From: Fibrobacterota bacterium
Lineage (GTDB): Bacteria; Fibrobacterota; Fibrobacteria; UBA11236
NCBI GenBank assembly: GCA_019509785.1
Contig: JAEKLQ010000045.1
Location: 1 to 64,000 of the forward strand
DNA length: 64,000 nucleotides
Direction of reading: 5' to 3'
The position numbers and the translations under genes were made by a program. Positions within the stretch are counted from its first letter, which is position 1. Each line of letters starts with the position of its first letter. Below the pieces are notes generated by a model, which was not told the DNA's origin, ran no database searches, and was given only the letters and a program-made list of their open reading frames with translations. This document shows positions 54,891 to 63,968 of the stretch, one piece after another.

Positions 54891-55036
54891 TTCCCATATT
54901 CGGCCAAAACCCAAAGGCGAAGGTAAGCGGATTTCCTATTTCTGACATTAGCCGCCACTTGCATTCCTTTCCTTCCCCATTCATGACATAAGCCTATTCC
55001 GTCCCCTAGGGCCGCGCGTTTTTCCCGTCCTTTCCA

Positions 55037-55053
55037 TTGGTATGCGGATTGCA
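55037..55053 (+). promoter_or_regulatory. Candidate sigma-54 promoter of the guanidine/urea-type operon
   Basis: TTGGTATGCGGATTGCA matches the -24/-12 consensus YTGGCACGRNNNTTGCW at all but three fixed positions, with correct GG-N10-GC spacing. The start point would be near 55065, followed by AGGAGA at 55072-55077 and the ATG at 55086. About 145 AT-richer bases separate it from the divergent site, enough room for an enhancer-binding protein. Confidence 0.6.
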
Positions 55054-55085
55054 ATCCCCCCTGGCAACCTCCAGGAGAACCATCC

Positions 55086-56099
55086 ATGACCGATTCCAAT
55101 CTGCAGCGCATCCGTGAACAATTCCTCGGCTTCATGAAATTCCTGGCCGCACTGACCTTGGTGCTGCTGGGATTGCACGCGGCCAATGCCGGCGCCCCGC
55201 TCAAGATCGCGTACAGCGATTGGCCGGGTTGGGTGGCATGGGACATCGCCGCGCAAAAGGGATGGTTCAAGGAAGCGGGCGTGGACGTGGAGCTCGTCTG
55301 GTTCGAATACGTGCCCTCCATGGACGCCTACTCCGCCGGGAAGGTCGATGCGGTGTGCATGACCAACGGCGATGCCCTGGTGACCGGCGCAAACGGCAAG
55401 CCCGCCAAGGGCATCCTGCTCAACGATTTCAGCGATGGGAACGACATGGTGGTGGCCAAGGCCGGCATCAAGTCCATGAAGGATCTGAAAGGCAAGAAGA
55501 TCGGCGTGGAAGTGGGTTTCGTCGATCATCTGCTTCTGCTCAAGGCCCTGGAAGCGGCGGGCATGACGGAAAAGGACGTGACCCTGGTGAATATGCCCAC
55601 CAACCAGACCGCCCAGGGATTGGCCTCCGGCTCGGTGGACGCCATCGCCGCCTGGCAGCCCAATTCGGGACAGGCCCTGAAGGAAGTGCCGGGATCGACT
55701 CCCATCTTCACCAGCGCCAACGCCCCCGGCCTCATCTACGATCTGCTCTACGTGAGCCCGGAAAGCCTGGCAAAGCGCAAGGCGGATTGGAAGAAAGTGG
55801 TCCAGGTCTGGTTCAAGGTCACCTCCTTCATCAAGGATCCCAAGAACAAGGATGAATACCTGAAGATCATGAGCGCCCGCGTGGGCCTCAAGCCCGAGCA
55901 ATACGCGCCTTTGATGAAGGGTACGCATTTCCTCGACTTGGCCGAGAACAAACAGCATTTCGCGGCCGGCAAGGACCTCGCTTCTGTCTTCGGCTCCTCC
56001 TCGATCGTGGATGATTTCAACGTGAAGAACGCCGTGTACAAGAAAGCCCAGGACGTCGCAGGATACCTGGACGGGAGCCTCGTATCGGACCTCAAGTAA
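55086..56099 (+). CDS. ABC importer substrate-binding protein (NitT/TauT type) of the guanidine/urea-carboxylase cluster
   Basis: The 337-residue protein has a signal peptide ([19 protein letters not shown] within it) and a periplasmic binding fold of the NMT1/ThiY/SsuA type: [52 protein letters not shown] and [20 protein letters not shown]. Orthologues next to urea-carboxylase-type genes are annotated as urea-carboxylase-associated transporters, and guanidine is the inferred ligand. The ATG at 55086 follows AGGAGA; an internal ATG at 55134 would give a shorter signal peptide but has no ribosome-binding site. The stop lies inside a copy of the GGTAAC-N6-GTTACC motif. Confidence 0.88.
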   Translation: MTDSNLQRIREQFLGFMKFLAALTLVLLGLHAANAGAPLKIAYSDWPGWVAWDIAAQKGWFKEAGVDVELVWFEYVPSMDAYSAGKVDAVCMTNGDALVTGANGKPAKGILLNDFSDGNDMVVAKAGIKSMKDLKGKKIGVEVGFVDHLLLLKALEAAGMTEKDVTLVNMPTNQTAQGLASGSVDAIAAWQPNSGQALKEVPGSTPIFTSANAPGLIYDLLYVSPESLAKRKADWKKVVQVWFKVTSFIKDPKNKDEYLKIMSARVGLKPEQYAPLMKGTHFLDLAENKQHFAAGKDLASVFGSSSIVDDFNVKNAVYKKAQDVAGYLDGSLVSDLK

Positions 56100-56112
56100 C
56101 CCAGCCGTTACC
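56095..56112. repeat. GGTAAC-N6-GTTACC motif, copy 6 (one mismatch)
   Basis: AGTAAC, CCAGCC, GTTACC at the end of the substrate-binding protein gene; its TAA stop is part of the motif. This is the only copy that is mostly noncoding. Confidence 0.55.
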
Positions 56113-56158
56113 CCCGGTAGGGGCGAAGGCAAAAGCCGCCGCCCCGCCGGCAACGGAA

Positions 56159-57148
56159 ATGGCTCCCCGCCCCGCGCGCCGGGAGCCTACCCAGAAGACG
56201 AGGGCCTTCCAGATGCGGAAGGCCCTTACCTCCCGCGCCAACCTGTGGCTGACCGCGGGGGCGTTCCTGCTTCCGCTCTTGGCCTGGTGCGCCGTAAGCT
56301 ACCTCCCATTCGTCTGGCATCCCAAGGTCACCATTTCCGATCCGGGATCGGTGGACTGGTTCCAGAAAGACATGCAGGTGGACCGGGCGGAGTTCCGCGA
56401 AGAGAATCGTAAGGCCGCCGCCGAGGGCCGCGCCTTGGCGCAAGGCCGGCGCGAGAATCCCGTCTACCTGCCGGCCCCGCATCAGGTGGCCCGGGCCCTG
56501 GTCACCGCCTTCAAGACCCCGCCCCAACGCGCCGGCGATCCCTGGCTGCACCAAAGCCTGGGCCATAGCATCCGCATCATCGCTTTGGGATTCCTGCTCT
56601 CCGTGATTTTCGGGGTCCCCCTGGGCATCCTGTGCGGAACCTTCGGCCTGGTTTCGCGGCTCTCCGAGCCTTTCGTGGATTTCATCCGCTATATGCCCGC
56701 GCCCGTGTTCGGGGCCTTATGCGTGGCCATCCTCGGCATCGACGACGCTCCCAAGGTGGCCATCATTTTCATCGGCACCTTTTTCCAGATGGTCTTGGTG
56801 GTGGCGAATACGACGCGTTCCCTCCCGTTGCCTCTGCTGGAAGCCGCCCAGACGCTGGGCGCCAAGCAGCGCCAACTGCTCCTCCACGTGGTGGTCCCCG
56901 GCGTGCTGCCTCTGCTCTATCGCGACATGCGCATCCTGCTGGGATGGGCCTGGACCTACCTGATCGTGGCCGAGTTGATCGGCGCCAGTTCCGGCATCAG
57001 CTTTTTCATCTACCAGCAGGCCAAGTACCGCAACTACGACAACGTCTACGCCGCCATCGTCATTATCGGACTGATCGGGTTGGGCACCGATCTTTTCCTG
57101 AAGGGCTTGGGCCGCAAATTCTTTCCCTGGGAAAAGGTGGACCCATGA
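56159..57148 (+). CDS. ABC importer permease
   Basis: The 329-residue inner membrane protein has an N-terminal helix (LWLTAGAFLLPLLAWCAVSY), a periplasmic stretch of about 70 residues and a BPD_transp_1 core: RIIALGFLLSVIFGVPLGIL, the ATPase-contact loop EAAQTLGAKQRQLLLHVVVP, and later helices including WAWTYLIVAELIGASSG. This places it with SsuC/TauC-type permeases. The ATG at 56159 is used; one at 56213 would remove a basic extension of 18 residues. The stop overlaps the start of the ATPase (ATGA). Confidence 0.9.
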   Translation: MAPRPARREPTQKTRAFQMRKALTSRANLWLTAGAFLLPLLAWCAVSYLPFVWHPKVTISDPGSVDWFQKDMQVDRAEFREENRKAAAEGRALAQGRRENPVYLPAPHQVARALVTAFKTPPQRAGDPWLHQSLGHSIRIIALGFLLSVIFGVPLGILCGTFGLVSRLSEPFVDFIRYMPAPVFGALCVAILGIDDAPKVAIIFIGTFFQMVLVVANTTRSLPLPLLEAAQTLGAKQRQLLLHVVVPGVLPLLYRDMRILLGWAWTYLIVAELIGASSGISFFIYQQAKYRNYDNVYAAIVIIGLIGLGTDLFLKGLGRKFFPWEKVDP

Positions 57149-58095
57149 GCGAAGCCGCCCTGGCCCTCCCCGATTACCGCGATCTCTCCGCGGAACTGGA
57201 AGAGCGCTTCCGCGGCATCGCCGCGCGGGAAACCATATTGGAGATAGACGGCGTACGCAAGGACTTTGCCGCGCCGAAGGGCTCGCCAACGCTGCCGCCC
57301 GTGCTGGGCGGGGTCTCCTTCGAGGTCAAACGCCGCGAATTCATCTGCCTCATCGGCGCCTCGGGATGCGGGAAGTCGACCTTGCTTCGCATCCTGGGCG
57401 GCCTCGAGTCCCGTACCGGCGGCGAAGTGAGGATGAACGGCCGCCAGGTCGACGGGCCAGGCGCGGATCGCGGCATGGTCTTCCAGGAGTACACGCTTTT
57501 CCCATGGCTTACGGTGAAGCAGAACGTCATGTTCGGGCCCCGCATGGCCGGCCAGGGTCGCGACCCTTCCGAGGCCGAGGCCTTGCAATGGCTGGACATG
57601 GTGGGCCTTTCCGAGCGGGCCAATGCCTGGCCGCACCAGTTATCGGGCGGCATGAAGCAGCGCGTGGCCATCGCCCGCGCTCTGGCCAATTCTCCGCCGA
57701 TTCTCCTCATGGATGAACCCTTCGGCGCCTTGGATGCGCAGACCCGTTGCACCATGCAGAAGCACCTTCTGCAGATCTGGAAGAACGTGGACGTGACCGT
57801 GCTCTTCGTGACCCATGATCTGGACGAAGCCATCCTATTGGCGGATCGCATCGTGGTGCTGGGCGCGCGTCCGGGGCGGATCCTCGAAATCATCCAAGTT
57901 CCCGTGGATCGCCCGCGCCATGTCGGTCAATTGCTTTCGCCGCATTTCCTGGCGACCAAGAAAAGGCTGGAACAGCTGATCCATCCCGATGATCCGGAAG
58001 CGGACCAGGATCTGCCCATCATCCGCATGACCCAGGTGGGGGATGAAGCGGAAGAACCGGGGGCCGGCCGGATCCGGACCTTGCCGGGAGCCTGA
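57145..58095 (+). CDS. ABC importer ATP-binding protein
   Basis: The 316-residue ATPase has an N-terminal extension of about 30 residues, Walker A GASGCGKST, Q-loop MVFQEYTLFPWLTV, signature LSGGMKQRVAIARAL, Walker B ILLMDEPFGALDAQ and H-loop FVTHDLDEA, all canonical for SsuB/TauB-type importers. A C-terminal tail of about 70 residues follows. It is coupled to the permease by a four-base overlap. The gap to the next gene is 53 bases. Confidence 0.93.
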   Translation: MSEAALALPDYRDLSAELEERFRGIAARETILEIDGVRKDFAAPKGSPTLPPVLGGVSFEVKRREFICLIGASGCGKSTLLRILGGLESRTGGEVRMNGRQVDGPGADRGMVFQEYTLFPWLTVKQNVMFGPRMAGQGRDPSEAEALQWLDMVGLSERANAWPHQLSGGMKQRVAIARALANSPPILLMDEPFGALDAQTRCTMQKHLLQIWKNVDVTVLFVTHDLDEAILLADRIVVLGARPGRILEIIQVPVDRPRHVGQLLSPHFLATKKRLEQLIHPDDPEADQDLPIIRMTQVGDEAEEPGAGRIRTLPGA

Positions 58096-58148
58096 ATGCT
58101 TCCGCGAAATCCATTCGCAAACTACCTTAGACCCGGAAATAGGATATC

Positions 58149-58862
58149 ATGGCCGAAGATCTGATCCTGAACGAAACCTTGCGCGGCGGCGGCATGTGGT
58201 CCTGGACCCTCAAACGCGGCACCGCGCTGCGCCTGACCGCGACGGAAGCCGGCGCCAACGTATCCGCCTTGTTCCTCAATGCCGACGCGCCCCTGGAGCG
58301 TTACAACATGCCCGACACCCTGAAGGCCCAGTTCATCGCCTTCCTGACCAAGGGCAACGTGCTGTATTCCGATATGGGCCGGGTACTCTGCTCGATCATC
58401 GACGACACTTGCGGCTGGCACGACACCTTGTGCGGGGCTACCGACGCGCGCTTGACCGAAACCAAATATGGGACCACGGATTACCAGCAACAGCGCAACG
58501 ACATGTACCGTAACGGACGTGACAACTTCCTGGTCGAACTGGGGAAATACGGGCTGGGGCGCCGCGATCTGCCCGTGCCCGTGAATTTCTTCAGCAAGGT
58601 GATGGTCGACGACGACGGGAATCTCAAGTTCCAAGCCGGCAACGCGCGGGCCGGAGCGGCGGTGGAATTGCGCGCCGAGATGAACGTGCTGGTGGTGTTG
58701 TCGAATACGCCCCACCCGATGGATCCTTCCGGAAGATACGCGCCGCCTCCCGTCCGCATGCAAGTCCAGCGCGTCCCCGCCCCCGGCGCCGACGATCCCT
58801 GCCGCCGTTTCCGCGCGGAAAACGCCCGCGGATTCATCAACACCGAAATCCTTTTCCGCTGA
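58149..58862 (+). CDS. DUF1989 protein UAAP1, probable subunit of carboxyguanidine deiminase
   Basis: The 237-residue protein belongs to the DUF1989 family (urea-amidolyase-associated protein 1). The metal or substrate motif reads [20 protein letters not shown], and [13 protein letters not shown] closes the fold as in other members. Work on bacterial guanidine catabolism assigned the pair of DUF1989 proteins beside the carboxylase to a heteromeric carboxyguanidine deiminase (CgdAB) that converts carboxyguanidine to allophanate. I have not assigned A or B. The gene sits 53 bases after the transporter ATPase and 11 before its partner. Confidence 0.88.
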   Translation: MAEDLILNETLRGGGMWSWTLKRGTALRLTATEAGANVSALFLNADAPLERYNMPDTLKAQFIAFLTKGNVLYSDMGRVLCSIIDDTCGWHDTLCGATDARLTETKYGTTDYQQQRNDMYRNGRDNFLVELGKYGLGRRDLPVPVNFFSKVMVDDDGNLKFQAGNARAGAAVELRAEMNVLVVLSNTPHPMDPSGRYAPPPVRMQVQRVPAPGADDPCRRFRAENARGFINTEILFR

Positions 58863-58873
58863 GGTCCGTGAGC

Positions 58874-59536
58874 ATGCCCACCTTGGTCTATACCGAAAGC
58901 GCTTTGCGAACCGGTGATGCCGTCCACGACGAAATCCTTCCCGCCGGCAAAGGTTGGCTGCACCCCATCAAGGCCGGCCAATACTTCCGCATCCTGGATT
59001 TGGAAGGAAACCAGGCCGTCGACACCTTGTTCTACAATGCCGCCGATGCGGGCGACCGCTACGACGCCATCAACACCATCCGGGCCCAGGGGAACATCTT
59101 CCTGACCACGGGGACGCGCCTGATCTCCAGCGAAGGCAACGTCCTCTTGACCATCACGGCCGATACTTGCGGACGGCACGACACCTTGGGCGGGGCCTGT
59201 TCGGCGGAAAGCAATACCGTACGCTATGCCTTGGAGAAGCGGCATATGCATAGCTGCCGCGATAGCTTCTTGCTTCGGATGGCCCATTCCAGCGAAGGGC
59301 TGACCAAACGCGATTTGGCCAGCAATATCAACTTCTTCATGAACGTCCCGGTGACCCCAAAGGGCGAACTCACCTTCGCCGACGGCGTATCGGCTCCCGG
59401 CAAGTACGTGGAGATGCGCGCCGACATGGACGTCCTTTGCCTCATTTCCAATTGCCCCCAGCTCAACAACCCGTGTAACGCCTATAATCCCACCCCCATC
59501 CGGCTTTTGATCTGGGACCCTCCCGCCGCAGGATAA
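58874..59536 (+). CDS. DUF1989 protein UAAP2, probable partner subunit of carboxyguanidine deiminase
   Basis: The 220-residue protein is a second DUF1989 member: [40 protein letters not shown] and [20 protein letters not shown]. It aligns with UAAP1 across the central motif, as expected for a heteromer. The ATG at 58874 is used with GAGG nine bases before it; a GTG two codons upstream is also possible. It is followed after four bases by the carboxylase gene, so these three enzyme genes are one translational unit. Confidence 0.88.
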   Translation: MPTLVYTESALRTGDAVHDEILPAGKGWLHPIKAGQYFRILDLEGNQAVDTLFYNAADAGDRYDAINTIRAQGNIFLTTGTRLISSEGNVLLTITADTCGRHDTLGGACSAESNTVRYALEKRHMHSCRDSFLLRMAHSSEGLTKRDLASNINFFMNVPVTPKGELTFADGVSAPGKYVEMRADMDVLCLISNCPQLNNPCNAYNPTPIRLLIWDPPAAG

Positions 59537-59540
59537 ACGC

Positions 59541-62500
59541 ATGTTCAGCAAAGTCCTCATAGCTAACCGCGGCGAAATCGCCTGCCGCATCGCCCGCACC
59601 TTGCGCAAGCTCGGCATCGCGTCGGTGGCGGTCCATTCCGAGGCCGACGCGGGCTCGCTGCACGTGGCCGCTTGCGACGAAGCCGTCGCGATCGGCCCGG
59701 CCCCGGCCGCCCAGAGTTATCTCGACACGGGGCGCATCCTGGAAGCCGCGCGCCGGACCGGCGCCCAAGCCATCCATCCCGGTTACGGATTCCTGAGCGA
59801 GAATGCCGCCTTCGCCGAGGCTTGCCAGCAGGCGGGAATCGTTTTCATCGGGCCGACGCCCGGGCAAATGCGCGACTTCGGGCTAAAGCACACCGCCCGG
59901 GCCCTGGCGGCCGAAAGCGGCGTTCCGCTTTTGCCCGGCACGGGCCTGTTGGCCGACGCCGCCGACGCCATCGCCAATGCCGAACGCATCGGCTACCCGG
60001 TCATGCTCAAAAGCACGGCGGGCGGGGGCGGCATCGGCATGCAGGTCGTGGGGGACGCTTCGCAGCTGGCATCGGCCTGGGAAACCGTGAGCCGCCTATC
60101 GCAAAGCAACTTCAAGCACGGCGGCATTTATCTGGAGAAATACGTGGCCCGCGCCCGCCATGTCGAGGTCCAGATCTTCGGCGACGGACGCGGCAAGGTT
60201 CTCGCCCTAGGCGAACGCGACTGTTCCGCCCAACGCCGTAACCAGAAAGTCTTCGAGGAGACCCCCGCCCCCGGCCTCTCCCCCGCCCTGCGCGCCGCCC
60301 TGCATGGATCCGCCGTCCGCCTCTGCGAATCCATCGCGTACCGCGGCGCGGGCACCGTCGAATTCGTGGTCGACGCCGACGCCTCGGCATCGGATTCCGC
60401 CGCCGGTTTCTGGTTCCTCGAAGTCAACACCCGCTTGCAAGTCGAGCACGGCGTCACCGAAGAAGTGGCGGGAATCGATCTGGTGGAGTGGATGGTGCGT
60501 TTGGCCGCCGGGGAATTGGGCGACCTCGCCGCACTCCAACCCAATCTGCGGGGAGCAGCCATCCAGGCCCGCGTGTATGCCGAGAATCCGCGCCTGGATT
60601 TCCGTCCCAGCTCCGGCCTCTTGACCGAAGCCGCCTTCCCTAACGATTGCCGCATCGATACCTGGGTCGAACGCGGCAGCGAAGTATCCCCCTTCTATGA
60701 TCCCTTATTGGCCAAGGTCATCGCCAAAGGCAAGGACCGGGAAGAGGCCCTGGCCAACCTACGGAAGGCCCTTGCGGAGACGCGCTTCGCCGGCATCGAA
60801 ACCAACCTGGAATTCCTGCGCGCGGTGGCCGCGTCCCCGGAATTCGACCAAGGCCGCATGATCACGCGTACCTTGTCCTCCTTCGCCTACGTGTCGCACA
60901 CGGTCGACGTTCTCTCCCCCGGCGCCCAGACCACGGTGCAGGATTATCCGGGCCGAACCGGTTTTTGGGACGTAGGCGTTCCGCCCTCCGGGCCTTTCGA
61001 CGCCTTCTCCTTCCGTTTGGCCAACCAACTCTTGGCGAACCCTCCGGCCGCGGCCGGCCTGGAAATCACGGTAGCGGGACCCACCTTACGTTTCAGCCGC
61101 GCCTGCGCCATCGCCATCACCGGCGCCAGCCTGCCTTGCTCGCTCTCCGGACCGGAAGGCGAACGAGCGGTGCCCATGTGGACGAGGGTGCCCGTGCCCG
61201 CGGGCTCTACGCTTAAGCTTGGGGCGATCACCGGCTCGGGTCTGCGCGCCTACCTCGCGGTGGAAGGCGGCTTCGACTGCCCGCGATACCTGGGAAGCCG
61301 CTCGACCTTCACCTTGGGCAATTTCGGCGGGCATGGCGGCCGGGCCCTGAGGGCCGGCGACGTGCTTCCCTTGCCCGCTACGCCTGCAATCGCCACGGCG
61401 AGCCATGAGGCTTCGGTCGAAGCCGAGAACGGCGCAGCGTCTATGGCAGCGGCATCGCAGCCGCTCCCCGTCTCCCTGCGGCCGGACATCGTGCGCGCCT
61501 GGGACATAGGGGTCCTCTACGGTCCCCACGGCGCGCCGGATTATTTCACCCCGGCCGATATCGAAATGCTCTTCGCCACCGCCTGGGAGGTCCACTACAA
61601 TTCCAATCGCACCGGGGTAAGGCTCATAGGGCCCAAGCCCGAGTGGGCCCGGACCGATGGCGGCGAGGCGGGCTTGCACCCTTCGAACATCCATGATAAC
61701 GCCTACGCCATCGGGGCGGTGGATTTCACGGGGGATATGCCCATCCTCTTGGGGCCCGATGGCCCGAGCCTGGGCGGATTCGTTTGCCCGGCCAGCATCG
61801 TGCAGTCCGAACTCTGGAAGATGGGCCAACTGAAGCCCGGCGACACCGTGCGTTTCCGCAAGCTCAGTTTGGATCAGGCGCGCGCCTTGGAACGCGCCCA
61901 AGAGGATCTCATCACGCGGGTCGGGACTCCCGTTCCCCAGGGTTTCGCGGACGAACCTCGCGGTAAATATCAGACCGCCTCCTCTCCCCCGCCCGCCTTC
62001 CCGTCTTCCGGCTTCGGCCCCGATCGCTGTATCCTCGGCGAAATCCCGGCCCGCGGCGAGGCGCCCCAGGTCCGCTACCGTCGTTCCGGGGATCGCAACC
62101 TGCTGGTCGAATACGGTCCGCCCGTGCTTGATCTCGCCTTGCGGTTCCGCGTGCACGCCCTCATGGAGCGCCTGCACTCGCTGGCCTTGCCCGGCGTCCT
62201 CGATCTCACCCCGGGCATCCGCTCCCTGCAAATCCATTTCGACGGGCGCGTGATTCCCATGGAATCGCTGCTCTCGTCCCTCATGGAAGCCGAAGATTCC
62301 TTGCCCGAGCAGGACCAACTCGAGGTTCCTTCCCGCATCGTACGCATGCCCTTATCCTGGGATGACGACGCCATCCATGCGGTCATCCGCAAGTACATGC
62401 AATCGGTGCGCGCGGATGCTCCCTGGTGCCCGAGCAATATCGAGTTCATCCGCCGCATCAACGGCTTGGATAGCATTGAGGACGTGCGCCGCATCATATT

Positions 62501-63275
62501 CGACGCCGATTTCATGGTGATGGGTTTGGGCGACGTCTACCTGGGCGCGCCGGTGGCGACCCCCTTGGATCCCCGCCATCGCCTGGTGACCACCAAGTAC
62601 AACCCCGCCCGCACCTGGACGGTGGAAAACGTGGTAGGCATCGGCGGCGCGTACATGTGCATCTACGGAATGGAAGGGCCCGGCGGCTACCAGCTATTCG
62701 GCCGCACCTGCCAGGTCTGGAACCCGTGGCGGCAAACCGCGGAGTTCCGCGAAGGCAAACCCTGGCTGCTACGCTTCTTCGACCGCATCCGGTTCTATCC
62801 CGTCTCCGGCGAGGAGCTGCTGGATTTCCGGGCCCGCTTCCCGCGGGGCCAAGCCGCCCTCGAGATCGAGGAAGGCACCTTCCGCCTGGCCGAGTACCAA
62901 AGCTTCCTGACGGACCAAGCCGGCCCTATCGCGGACTTCCGCGCCCGGCAAAGATCCGCTTTCGCGGAAGAACGGGAAAGATGGAAAGCCGCCGGGGCCT
63001 CGGGCGAGGGCCAAGTTACCGTCCTTTCGGGTAACCTGGATGTTACCCAGGAAATATCCGGTACCCCGGTGGACGCGCATATTTCGGGCAACGTGTGGAA
63101 GGTACTGGTGGAGGCCGGTCAATCCGTCGCGGCCGAAACCCCGCTGCTGATCCTGGAGAGCATGAAGATGGAGTTCACGATTACCGCTCCCACGGCGGGA
63201 ACGGTGATAGCGGTGCTGGCCCGGGAGGGAATCCTGGTCACCGCCGGGCAAACCCTCATCTATCTCGACTCCTGA
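59541..63275 (+). CDS. Biotin-dependent urea-carboxylase-type enzyme, probably guanidine carboxylase
   Basis: The 1,244-residue protein contains a biotin carboxylase domain (about 1-450: VLIANRGEIACRIARTLRKL, ATP-grasp KSTAGGGGIGMQVV, EVNTRLQVEHGVTE), a carboxyltransferase region of the KipA/KipI (AHS2/AHS1) type (about 450-1140: TTVQDYPGRTGFWDVGVPPS, SNRTGVRLIGPKPEWAR) and a C-terminal BCCP domain with biotinylated Lys1209 in LESMKMEFT. The family includes urea carboxylase and guanidine carboxylase, which are hard to separate by overall similarity. The neighbouring DUF1989 pair argues for guanidine. Allophanate hydrolase is separate here, not fused as in DUR1,2. The linker before BCCP holds one full and one half copy of the GGTAAC motif. 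Confidence 0.9.
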   Translation: MFSKVLIANRGEIACRIARTLRKLGIASVAVHSEADAGSLHVAACDEAVAIGPAPAAQSYLDTGRILEAARRTGAQAIHPGYGFLSENAAFAEACQQAGIVFIGPTPGQMRDFGLKHTARALAAESGVPLLPGTGLLADAADAIANAERIGYPVMLKSTAGGGGIGMQVVGDASQLASAWETVSRLSQSNFKHGGIYLEKYVARARHVEVQIFGDGRGKVLALGERDCSAQRRNQKVFEETPAPGLSPALRAALHGSAVRLCESIAYRGAGTVEFVVDADASASDSAAGFWFLEVNTRLQVEHGVTEEVAGIDLVEWMVRLAAGELGDLAALQPNLRGAAIQARVYAENPRLDFRPSSGLLTEAAFPNDCRIDTWVERGSEVSPFYDPLLAKVIAKGKDREEALANLRKALAETRFAGIETNLEFLRAVAASPEFDQGRMITRTLSSFAYVSHTVDVLSPGAQTTVQDYPGRTGFWDVGVPPSGPFDAFSFRLANQLLANPPAAAGLEITVAGPTLRFSRACAIAITGASLPCSLSGPEGERAVPMWTRVPVPAGSTLKLGAITGSGLRAYLAVEGGFDCPRYLGSRSTFTLGNFGGHGGRALRAGDVLPLPATPAIATASHEASVEAENGAASMAAASQPLPVSLRPDIVRAWDIGVLYGPHGAPDYFTPADIEMLFATAWEVHYNSNRTGVRLIGPKPEWARTDGGEAGLHPSNIHDNAYAIGAVDFTGDMPILLGPDGPSLGGFVCPASIVQSELWKMGQLKPGDTVRFRKLSLDQARALERAQEDLITRVGTPVPQGFADEPRGKYQTASSPPPAFPSSGFGPDRCILGEIPARGEAPQVRYRRSGDRNLLVEYGPPVLDLALRFRVHALMERLHSLALPGVLDLTPGIRSLQIHFDGRVIPMESLLSSLMEAEDSLPEQDQLEVPSRIVRMPLSWDDDAIHAVIRKYMQSVRADAPWCPSNIEFIRRINGLDSIEDVRRIIFDADFMVMGLGDVYLGAPVATPLDPRHRLVTTKYNPARTWTVENVVGIGGAYMCIYGMEGPGGYQLFGRTCQVWNPWRQTAEFREGKPWLLRFFDRIRFYPVSGEELLDFRARFPRGQAALEIEEGTFRLAEYQSFLTDQAGPIADFRARQRSAFAEERERWKAAGASGEGQVTVLSGNLDVTQEISGTPVDAHISGNVWKVLVEAGQSVAAETPLLILESMKMEFTITAPTAGTVIAVLAREGILVTAGQTLIYLDS
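63030..63047. repeat. GGTAAC-N6-GTTACC motif, copy 7 (perfect)
   Basis: GGTAAC, CTGGAT, GTTACC in the linker before the BCCP domain, in frame as Gly-Asn-Leu-Asp-Val-Thr. A further GTTACC half-site lies at 63015-63020. Confidence 0.6.
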
Positions 63276-63362
63276 GCCCAATAGCCAGCCTCGAAATGGG
63301 CAGGTAGTTCGCCCCTGAAATTGCCGTATTCGCTGAATAGCCAATTATTTGAAGGATAAGAC

Positions 63363-63391
63363 TTGCCTTTTTACCAAATATGGTTTATACT
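63363..63391 (+). promoter_or_regulatory. Promoter of the MarR-type gene
   Basis: TTGCCT (63363-63368) and TATACT (63386-63391) are separated by 17 bases. Transcription should begin near 63398, two bases before the ATG at 63400, so the mRNA is predicted to be nearly leaderless. The spacer begins with TTTTTACCAAAT, shared with the tetR-type promoter region at about 28974. Confidence 0.65.
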
Positions 63392-63396
63392 TAAAC
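63383..63396. promoter_or_regulatory. Candidate operator over the marR-type promoter
   Basis: GTTTA, TACT, TAAAC: perfect 5-bp arms centred on the -10 element. Placement suits autorepression by the MarR-type dimer. Confidence 0.5.
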
Positions 63397-63399
63397 TGT

Positions 63400-63855
63400 A
63401 TGAATGAGAACGGTCATAGTCTCCGAGCGAAGGCCCAGCAAAGCCTGGAGTGCTGGCTGCAGATGATCCGCACCTATGATTATCTGCAGGCTCAGGTGGC
63501 GTCGTTATTGCAATCCCACAGCCTGACCGTTCCTCAATTCGAAGTGCTTTCCACGCTGAAGTCGGCCGAATGCCCCAACCAGCAGGAACTGGCCCAGCGT
63601 CTTCAGGTCACCAAAGGCAACCTGGTCGGCCTCATCGATCGGCTCACCGAACGCGGCTGGGTCGAGCGGGTGCAGGTTCCCGGTGATCGTCGCGTTAACG
63701 GGGTGCGTATCACGGATGGCGGCCGGGACATGTTCCAAAAGGCCTTTCCTGAACAATTGGGGGTAGTCGAAAAAATGATGGCTGACCTGGACGAAAGCGA
63801 ACTGCAAACCCTTCAGGGCCTGCTTAAGAAGCTGACGCCTTGCAACAAGGATTGA
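63400..63855 (+). CDS. MarR-family transcriptional regulator
   Basis: The 151-residue protein has the winged helix-turn-helix of MarR proteins: LTVPQFEVLSTLKSAECPNQ, QQELAQRLQVTKGNLVGLID, RLTERGWVERVQVPGDRRVN (the wing with the conserved D-R-R) and a C-terminal dimerisation helix. The ATG at 63400 is chosen since the promoter lies directly before it and the upstream 17 codons of the open frame would be untranscribed. Target genes are unknown; the following gene, cut by the window edge, is the obvious candidate. Confidence 0.9.
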   Translation: MNENGHSLRAKAQQSLECWLQMIRTYDYLQAQVASLLQSHSLTVPQFEVLSTLKSAECPNQQELAQRLQVTKGNLVGLIDRLTERGWVERVQVPGDRRVNGVRITDGGRDMFQKAFPEQLGVVEKMMADLDESELQTLQGLLKKLTPCNKD

Positions 63856-63875
63856 CCTTGATAGGCCTTTTTTTT
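63846..63875 (+). terminator. Weak intrinsic terminator after the marR-type gene
   Basis: CAAGG, ATTGA, CCTTG forms a 5-bp stem spanning the stop codon, followed by ATAGGCC and eight T. Confidence 0.45.
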
Positions 63876-63968
63876 GGCTCCCATCGTTTAAGTAATAACC
63901 TTATGTGTATTAACGATCTATTCGGAAACCATATCTCTTTAAACCATCCCCTTCCAAAGGATTCCTTA

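Noticed and set aside
54844-55085. Guanidine-I (ykkC) riboswitch expected before a guanidine cluster; CCCTAGGG near 55007 resembles part of it.
   Set aside because: The other conserved elements, such as GGTCCGAGAG and the ACACGG-type 3' segment, are absent on both strands, and the leader after the sigma-54-like site is too short.
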